Shown here: piece after piece, positions 5,652 through 9,208 of the stretch
Numbering within the stretch: the first letter of the stretch is position 1
Layout: each line of letters opens with the position of its first letter
Origin: JAQBDA01 sp041301185
GTDB lineage: Bacteria > Chloroflexota > Anaerolineae > Anaerolineales > UBA4823
Assembly: GCA_041301185.1 (NCBI GenBank)
Contig: JBFYSV010000279.1
Coordinates: forward strand, 1-9,208
Direction: 5' to 3'
DNA length: 9,208 bases
Program-made: the position numbers and the translations under genes
Notes under the pieces: model-generated
What the model was told of the DNA's origin: nothing
Seen by the model: the letters and a program-made list of their open reading frames with translations, nothing else
Database searches by the model: none

Positions 5652-6971
5652 ATGCACAAAACATTATTGTTTATCCTGCTATTGGCAGCATTGGTGCTGG
5701 CAGCCTGCCAGTCAGCGACCCCAACGCCTGCACAGACGTCGGCTGTTGAGGCGGCCCCGGTAGCGCAGGCTGCAACCCTCACGGAGCTTAGCAAGGGGAC
5801 CTCTACCCCCGAACAGTCTGGTGAAACTGCCCCGACAGGTAGTGTGCCAGCGAGCGAGGACTCGCCAGGTTGCGTGGTACAAAGCCCCTTTCCAACCCCC
5901 GGTCCGACCGAACAGTCACTGTACCCACCGCCTGGGGAGAGAGACTGGATCAAAGGACCAGATTCTGCCACGGTGACTTTCACTGAATATAGCGATTTTC
6001 AGTGACCGGGTTGCGCAAGCCTTGCGCCCGTGCTGGCGCAAATTCAGAACGATTACCCTGAAGACCTACGCATTGTCTACCGCCATTTCCCCCTGGTAAG
6101 CATCCACGATAAAGCCACCCTGTCTGCGCAGGCTGCTGAAGCCGCCGGAAGACAGGGTCAATTCTGGGAGATGCACGACCTGCTCTTTGAGCACCAGGCG
6201 GAGTGGGCGCAAATGAGCGTGGAGGATTTCCAGGCCTGGCTGATCGAGCAGGCTGAGGCATTGGGGCTCGATAGCGAGCGTTTCTCTGCTGACCTGGTCA
6301 GCGAGGAGAATGTGGATTACGTCCAGGAAACGTGGGACCGGGGGGTGGAGATCAACCTGCCCGGCACACCTTTCCTGCTGATCGATGGGCAGATCTGGTC
6401 GCAAAGCCTGCCAATGAGCCCGGAGAATATCCGCGCCATCGTCGAGCTGAAATTGCTTGAAGAGAAACAATTCACCACCTGCCCGCCGATGACCATCGAC
6501 CCATCCAGGCAATATATCGCTACCCTGGAAACCGAAAAGGGCGATATTGTGATCGAGCTCTACCCCGATAAAGCCCCGATTGCGGTCAATAATTTTATCT
6601 TCCTGGCAGAAAACGACTGGTACGACGGGGTGACCTTCCACCGGGTGCTCGCTGACTTTGTCGCCCAGGGAGGCGATCCCAGCGGTACTGGCTTCGGCGG
6701 GCCGGGGTACGCTTTTGTCAACGAGACTTCCGATCTGACGTTTGATGAGCCGGGTGTTCTGGCGATGGCAAACTCTGGACCTGATTCGAACGGCAGCCAG
6801 TTCTTTATTACCTATACCCCGGCTGAGCAGCTGAACGGCGGCTATACCATCTTTGGTCAGGTGATCTCCGGTTTGGATGTCGCCGAGAGCCTGACCCCGC
6901 GCGATCCTTCCCAGTCGGTGAACCTCGCTCCGGGTGATATGATCCTGAATGTCACCATCGAGGAGAAGTAG
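5652..6971 (+). CDS. Candidate selenoprotein: Sec-containing DsbA-like thioredoxin domain fused to cyclophilin, lipoprotein
   Basis: The 439-residue product is read through one in-frame TGA (codon 118) as selenocysteine. Residues 1-19 form a lipoprotein signal with lipobox LAAC; Cys19 would be lipidated, so the protein faces outside the membrane. A Thr/Pro/Ala-rich linker (about 20-95) contains Cys74. The DsbA-like domain spans about 96-275: VTFTEYSDFQ, then Sec118-Pro-Gly-Cys121, RHFPL, a helical insert, and the cis-proline loop GTP (Pro240) in LPGTPFLLIDG. Cys277 lies at the junction. The cyclophilin domain (about 284-439) keeps FHRV (Arg331), QGGD (339-342) and GSQFF (381-385). Known family roles are disulfide exchange and proline isomerisation of exported proteins, so this looks like a combined folding factor. 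The start is firm: GGAG 5 nt before the ATG, plus the signal peptide. Cys forms of this layout occur, as I recall, in Anaerolineae. Nonsense mutation or sequencing error is the alternative, but the exact Cys position, the intact downstream frame and the nearby SECIS-like hairpin favour Sec. The PrsW-type gene follows 17 nt later. Confidence 0.85.
6003..6005 (+). other. Candidate UGA selenocysteine codon (Sec118)
   Basis: TGA lies in frame between FTEYSDFQ and PGC, exactly where DsbA-like proteins have the N-terminal, nucleophilic Cys of CxxC. Translating it as Sec gives UPGC. It is the only in-frame stop in 5652-6968. A genome-wide TGA reassignment is unlikely because the epimerase at 2157-3107 terminates with TGA and would meet TAG three codons later. 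Confidence 0.83.
6022..6041 (+). promoter_or_regulatory. Candidate bacterial SECIS hairpin
   Basis: TTGCGCC (6022-6028) pairs perfectly with GGCGCAA (6035-6041), giving a 7-bp stem closing the 6-nt loop CGTGCT (6029-6034). The loop starts 23 nt after the TGA and has G at its second position. As I recall, bacterial SECIS models require a short loop with a G in its first two bases, a stem of at least 4 bp, and a TGA-to-loop distance of about 16-37 nt; all three fit. It would recruit SelB with Sec-tRNA. It is also coding sequence (LAPVLAQ), so its conservation must coexist with protein constraint. A competing stem (6013-6018 with 6022-6027) exists, but its loop is too close to the TGA. Confidence 0.7.
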
Positions 6972-6988
6972 CCGACGGGGGGAAAAGA

Positions 6989-8260
6989 ATGACTGCATTG
7001 ATCATCCCCACTGAGCCTGAGGTCCCTGAACCGGTACCTCCTCAGGCTGTGCAATGGTCCTCGGTTATACAGTTTGGGCTGAGCGCCCTGGCGATATTTA
7101 TCTTATGGTCGCTGGCGTTCTCCGCTCTGCTGTTTGGTTTAAGCGCGCGCCTGGGCAGCCTGGGGGGAATCTCGTTGGGGGCTGCCGATGACTTGCAGCT
7201 TTTCCTGGTAGCAGGAGGCCTGGCTTTTTGCGGGCTATTGCTGCTTCCCTCTGCCGGGTATTCGCTGAGGCGCCTGATGGGCCGGCCTGTCCAACAATCG
7301 CCAGCGATCTTTCGCCGGTTAAGGCCAACGCTTTTGATCTTCTTGTTTCCCCTGCTGGTTGGAGCGGGGTACTTGGTTTCCCAGAACTCGGCGATTAGCT
7401 GGCTATTGCTGCCGCCGATCCATGTCCTGGCGGTCAGCCTGCCGATCTTATGGCTGGCATACCTGGCAGTGCGCGACTTGCCACTGGGCTCTCCTCAGCG
7501 TGCCTGGGGCTCATTTGCCAGCGGGCTGGCCCTATCTCCCCTGCTGATCCTGGTGGCTGAGCTGGTCGCCCTCCTGGTGGGACTGGGAGCCTGGATTTTC
7601 GTCGTTGTAATGCGCCCGGAGCTGTTGGAGACCGTCAATGACCTGGCTGAGCGCTTGAGCTCAGCGGCGTCATCTCCAGAGATTGTCCTGCGGATCTTGC
7701 AGCCGGTGGTGAGCAATCCCCTGGTGATCTTCACCGTGCTGGTTTTTGGGGCGGTGATTGTCCCGTTGATCGAAGAAGCGCTGAAACCGCTGGGTGTCTG
7801 GTTGCTGGCGGGTCGAAAGCTGGACCCGGCCGAGGGGTTTGCCCTGGGGGCTCTGAGCGGAACCGGCTATGCCCTGATCGAGAGCTTGTTATTAGCCAGT
7901 AATAGCCAGGATTGGGCGTTTGTTATCTTTGCCCGGATCGGTACCAGCGCCATGCATATCCTGACTGCCGGGATGATGGGTTGGGCGCTGGCGTCTGCCT
8001 GGCAAAGCGGGCGCTACGCTCGCCTGGGGGCGACTTACTTGGTGGCGGTGCTGCTGCACGGGCTGTGGAACGGGCTGACCCTGAGCAACGTTTTTGCCGG
8101 TATGATGGAGGCACCTGCTTCCGGTTCGGGGCTTTTCATGCAGATTGGTGAGATCGCCCCATATATCCTGGGCGGGTTGGCTGGCGCATCCTTGCTTACA
8201 ATTTTATGGGTGAACCGGGCGTTGCTGCGCTCGACGAATAAAGACAGGGAAAATGTGTAG
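6989..8260 (+). CDS. PrsW-type intramembrane metalloprotease
   Basis: A 423-residue polytopic membrane protein with about nine hydrophobic segments. After a Pro/Glu-rich cytoplasmic start come membrane segments from about residue 28. The C-terminal half carries the motifs of PrsW-like glutamic/metallo intramembrane proteases: Glu262-Glu263 in IEEALKP (EExxK type), Glu298 in YALIES (FxxxE type), His323 in SAMHILTAG and His357 in LLHGLWNG. PrsW cleaves membrane-bound regulators such as anti-sigma factors in Bacillus; many relatives have no known substrate. The ATG is preceded by a purine-rich GGGGGGAAAAG, and the gene begins 17 nt after the selenoprotein stop, so the two are probably cotranscribed. 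No anti-sigma gene is adjacent, so the substrate is unknown; the lipoprotein upstream could be a partner, but that is speculation. Family call good, activity unproven. Confidence 0.85.
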   Translation: MTALIIPTEPEVPEPVPPQAVQWSSVIQFGLSALAIFILWSLAFSALLFGLSARLGSLGGISLGAADDLQLFLVAGGLAFCGLLLLPSAGYSLRRLMGRPVQQSPAIFRRLRPTLLIFLFPLLVGAGYLVSQNSAISWLLLPPIHVLAVSLPILWLAYLAVRDLPLGSPQRAWGSFASGLALSPLLILVAELVALLVGLGAWIFVVVMRPELLETVNDLAERLSSAASSPEIVLRILQPVVSNPLVIFTVLVFGAVIVPLIEEALKPLGVWLLAGRKLDPAEGFALGALSGTGYALIESLLLASNSQDWAFVIFARIGTSAMHILTAGMMGWALASAWQSGRYARLGATYLVAVLLHGLWNGLTLSNVFAGMMEAPASGSGLFMQIGEIAPYILGGLAGASLLTILWVNRALLRSTNKDRENV

Positions 8261-8266
8261 TATAAT
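8261..8266 (+). promoter_or_regulatory. Likely internal -10 box (TATAAT) for the DedA gene
   Basis: A perfect TATAAT begins immediately after the PrsW-type stop codon and ends 32 nt before the DedA ATG. -35 matches are poor (3/6 at 8239-8244 with a 16-nt spacer). DedA may therefore be transcribed from here as well as by read-through from upstream. Confidence 0.4.
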
Positions 8267-8298
8267 CCCGCAACTACCAAAACTCAGAAGGGGATTGA

Positions 8299-8970
8299 AT
8301 GGAAATCATCTCAAATCTTGTTGACCTTTTCCTCCACCTGGATCAGCACCTCAATGAAATCATCCAGACCTATGGAGTGTGGACCTACGCAATACTGTTT
8401 TCGATCATTTTCATGGAGACAGGTTTGGTTGTTACACCATTCCTGCCCGGCGATTCGCTGCTCTTTGCCGCCGGCACCTTTGCTGGGATGGGTTCGCTGA
8501 ACGTATGGATACTTTTCATCTCGCTCTCTTTTGCTGCGATTTTAGGTGACACAGTTAACTACTGGATCGGTCATTACATTGGACCGCGGGCATTTAGTGG
8601 CAATATTCGCTTCCTAAAGAAGGAACATCTGGAGCGCACCCACGCGTTTTATGAGAAGCACGGGGGCAAAACCATTATCCTGGCGCGTTTCATCCCCATT
8701 ATTCGTACTTTTGCCCCTTTCGTAGCCGGCATCGGCGCGATGTCTTACGGGCATTTCATCTCTTATAACATAATCGGCGGCGTGCTTTGGGTCGGAATCT
8801 TTGTATTCTTTGGGTACTTCTTCGGCAACCTGCCGTTCGTGCAAGAGCATTTCTCCCTGGTGGTGATAGCAATCATCCTGATCTCGGTGCTGCCGGGGGT
8901 GTACGAGTTCCTCAAGGAGCGCTCGTTGGCTAAGAGCAAGGCCAAGGCAGAACCAGAACTGACAGAGTAA
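8299..8970 (+). CDS. DedA/VTT-family membrane protein
   Basis: A 223-residue inner-membrane protein of the DedA (VTT, SNARE-associated) family. Members are implicated in lipid carrier or phospholipid flipping and in keeping the proton motive force; some recycle undecaprenyl phosphate. Diagnostic parts are Glu40 (IFMETGLV), the re-entrant FLPGDSLLF with Asp52, GDTVNYWIGHYIG, and ARFIPIIRTFAPFVAGIGAM with Arg130 and Arg136, both typically essential in the family. The length is typical. AAGGGG lies 6-7 nt before the ATG, confirming the start. The C-terminus is a charged tail rich in Lys and Glu. It is the last gene of its group and is followed at once by a strong terminator. Whether it works with the protease and selenoprotein is unknown, though all concern the envelope. 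Its transported lipid cannot be read from sequence. Confidence 0.94.
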   Translation: MEIISNLVDLFLHLDQHLNEIIQTYGVWTYAILFSIIFMETGLVVTPFLPGDSLLFAAGTFAGMGSLNVWILFISLSFAAILGDTVNYWIGHYIGPRAFSGNIRFLKKEHLERTHAFYEKHGGKTIILARFIPIIRTFAPFVAGIGAMSYGHFISYNIIGGVLWVGIFVFFGYFFGNLPFVQEHFSLVVIAIILISVLPGVYEFLKERSLAKSKAKAEPELTE

Positions 8971-8971
8971 T

Positions 8972-9001
8972 AAAATCGGGCGGTTCAACCGCCCGATTTT
9001 T
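8972..9001. terminator. Rho-independent terminator, probably bidirectional
   Basis: A 12-bp perfect stem (AAAATCGGGCGG with CCGCCCGATTTT) closes the 5-nt loop TTCAA, starting two bases after the DedA stop. The T-run 3' of the GC-rich part serves the plus strand, and the A-run at 8972-8975 gives a T-run on the minus strand. It can therefore end both DedA and the convergent acylase gene, which stops at 9004. Confidence 0.92.
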
Positions 9002-9003
9002 GA

Positions 9004-9208
9004 TTAAGGTTCCAATCGTAGATGCCCTTCGGCGTCTGCCTCGATCTGCCCTCGATCCCATAGCATGGGGTGGTACTCGATCATTCTCCACGGGTCAGCC
9101 ATATCAATATAATGGGGATGGTAAGCATGACCGGATTGCCCGGTGGTGATGATCGATAACGAGTTGCTGAAATTTTGCAGGTCAACGATCATTCGCTCGG
9201 AGGGCATT
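9004..9208 (-). CDS. Penicillin acylase family protein, C-terminal fragment (cut by window edge)
   Basis: Only the last 67 residues or so are present; the reading frame is open to the right edge and the true start lies outside. The fragment reads RMIVDLQNFSNSLSIITTGQSGHAYHPHYIDMADPW and continues to EYHPMLW. This matches the characteristic end of penicillin amidase-type Ntn-hydrolases (R-x-V-D-L, then G-Q-S-G, then S/H-P-H-Y-x-D, then a PxxW-x-x-x-x-Y-x-P-x stretch). These are secreted or periplasmic enzymes, self-cleaved into two chains, that hydrolyse amide bonds of penicillins, acyl-homoserine lactones or other N-acyl compounds. The catalytic N-terminal Ser of the beta chain is not in the window, so activity and substrate cannot be judged. 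The Met near 9207 is internal, not a start. Confidence 0.78.
   Translation of the reverse strand, partial: MPSERMIVDLQNFSNSLSIITTGQSGHAYHPHYIDMADPWRMIEYHPMLWDRGQIEADAEGHLRLEP

Noticed and set aside
6003..6005. TGA as a nonsense mutation or sequencing error making a pseudogene
   Set aside because: It lies precisely at the redox Cys codon, both flanks remain in frame and well conserved, and a SECIS-like hairpin follows. It remains the main alternative until reads and selenocysteine machinery are checked.
6003..6005. Genome-wide recoding of TGA (for example to Trp or Gly)
   Set aside because: The epimerase gene ends with TGA and would hit TAG three codons later, and no other gene in the window has an internal TGA.
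6009..6029. Alternative hairpin GCGCAA/TTGCGC with a 3-nt loop as the SECIS
   Set aside because: Its loop begins only 13 nt after the TGA, shorter than the accepted range, and it excludes the better-placed 6022-6041 stem.
1..9208. tRNA, rRNA, CRISPR array, insertion sequence or attachment site
   Set aside because: I looked on both strands and saw no cloverleaf, regularly spaced repeats, transposase motifs or terminal inverted repeats.

Overview
The window is dense bacterial chromosome with eight complete genes, one gene cut by the right edge, and no gap over 300 bases. G+C is moderately high by eye. Short gaps and TATAAT-like boxes right at start codons are typical. A lipoprotein fusing a DsbA-like domain to a cyclophilin, beside PrsW-type and DedA membrane proteins, suggests an Anaerolineae-like member of Chloroflexota. 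That assignment is inference from gene content and memory; no rRNA or marker gene confirms it.

The main discovery candidate is at 5652-6971. A lipoprotein reading frame is interrupted by one TGA at 6003-6005 and then continues in the same frame for another 321 codons. The TGA sits where the first cysteine of a DsbA-type CxxC motif belongs (EYSDFQ-[TGA]-PGC). A 7-bp hairpin with a 6-nt loop (6022-6041) begins 16 nt after the TGA. Its loop starts 23 nt after it and has a G at the second position, which fits a bacterial SECIS element. The best reading is a selenoprotein: a Sec-containing (UPGC) DsbA-like domain fused to a cyclophilin peptidyl-prolyl isomerase and anchored by an N-terminal lipid. 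Conventional annotation would split it into a lipoprotein fragment and a truncated isomerase. TGA is an ordinary stop in the epimerase gene of this same window, so global recoding is unlikely.

Layout: (1) 5-610 (-), 3-methyladenine DNA glycosylase, divergent from 653-2098 (+), an IMP dehydrogenase/GMP reductase family enzyme, with a palindromic ATTGTACAAT between them. (2) 2157-3107 (-), NAD-dependent sugar-nucleotide epimerase, divergent from 3224-4501 (+), a secreted or anchored HExxH metallopeptidase-like protein behind a near-consensus TTGACA-N17-TATGAT promoter. (3) 4550-5470 (-), cation diffusion facilitator. (4) 5652-8970 (+), selenoprotein, PrsW-type intramembrane protease 17 nt behind it, and a DedA/VTT membrane protein with its own likely promoter. 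(5) A strong terminator at 8972-9001, then the C-terminus of a penicillin-acylase-like enzyme on the minus strand from 9004 to the edge.

Group 4 reads as a cell-envelope module: extracytoplasmic thiol redox and proline isomerisation, membrane proteolysis, and a DedA-family membrane protein. Three other genes (glycosylase, metallopeptidase, cation transporter) have -10 boxes 6-8 nt from their ATG, implying leaderless mRNAs. The selenoprotein instead has a roughly 58-nt leader with a 10-bp hairpin just before its ribosome binding site. Nothing in the window encodes the selenocysteine machinery (selA, selB, selC, selD), so that must be sought elsewhere in the genome.
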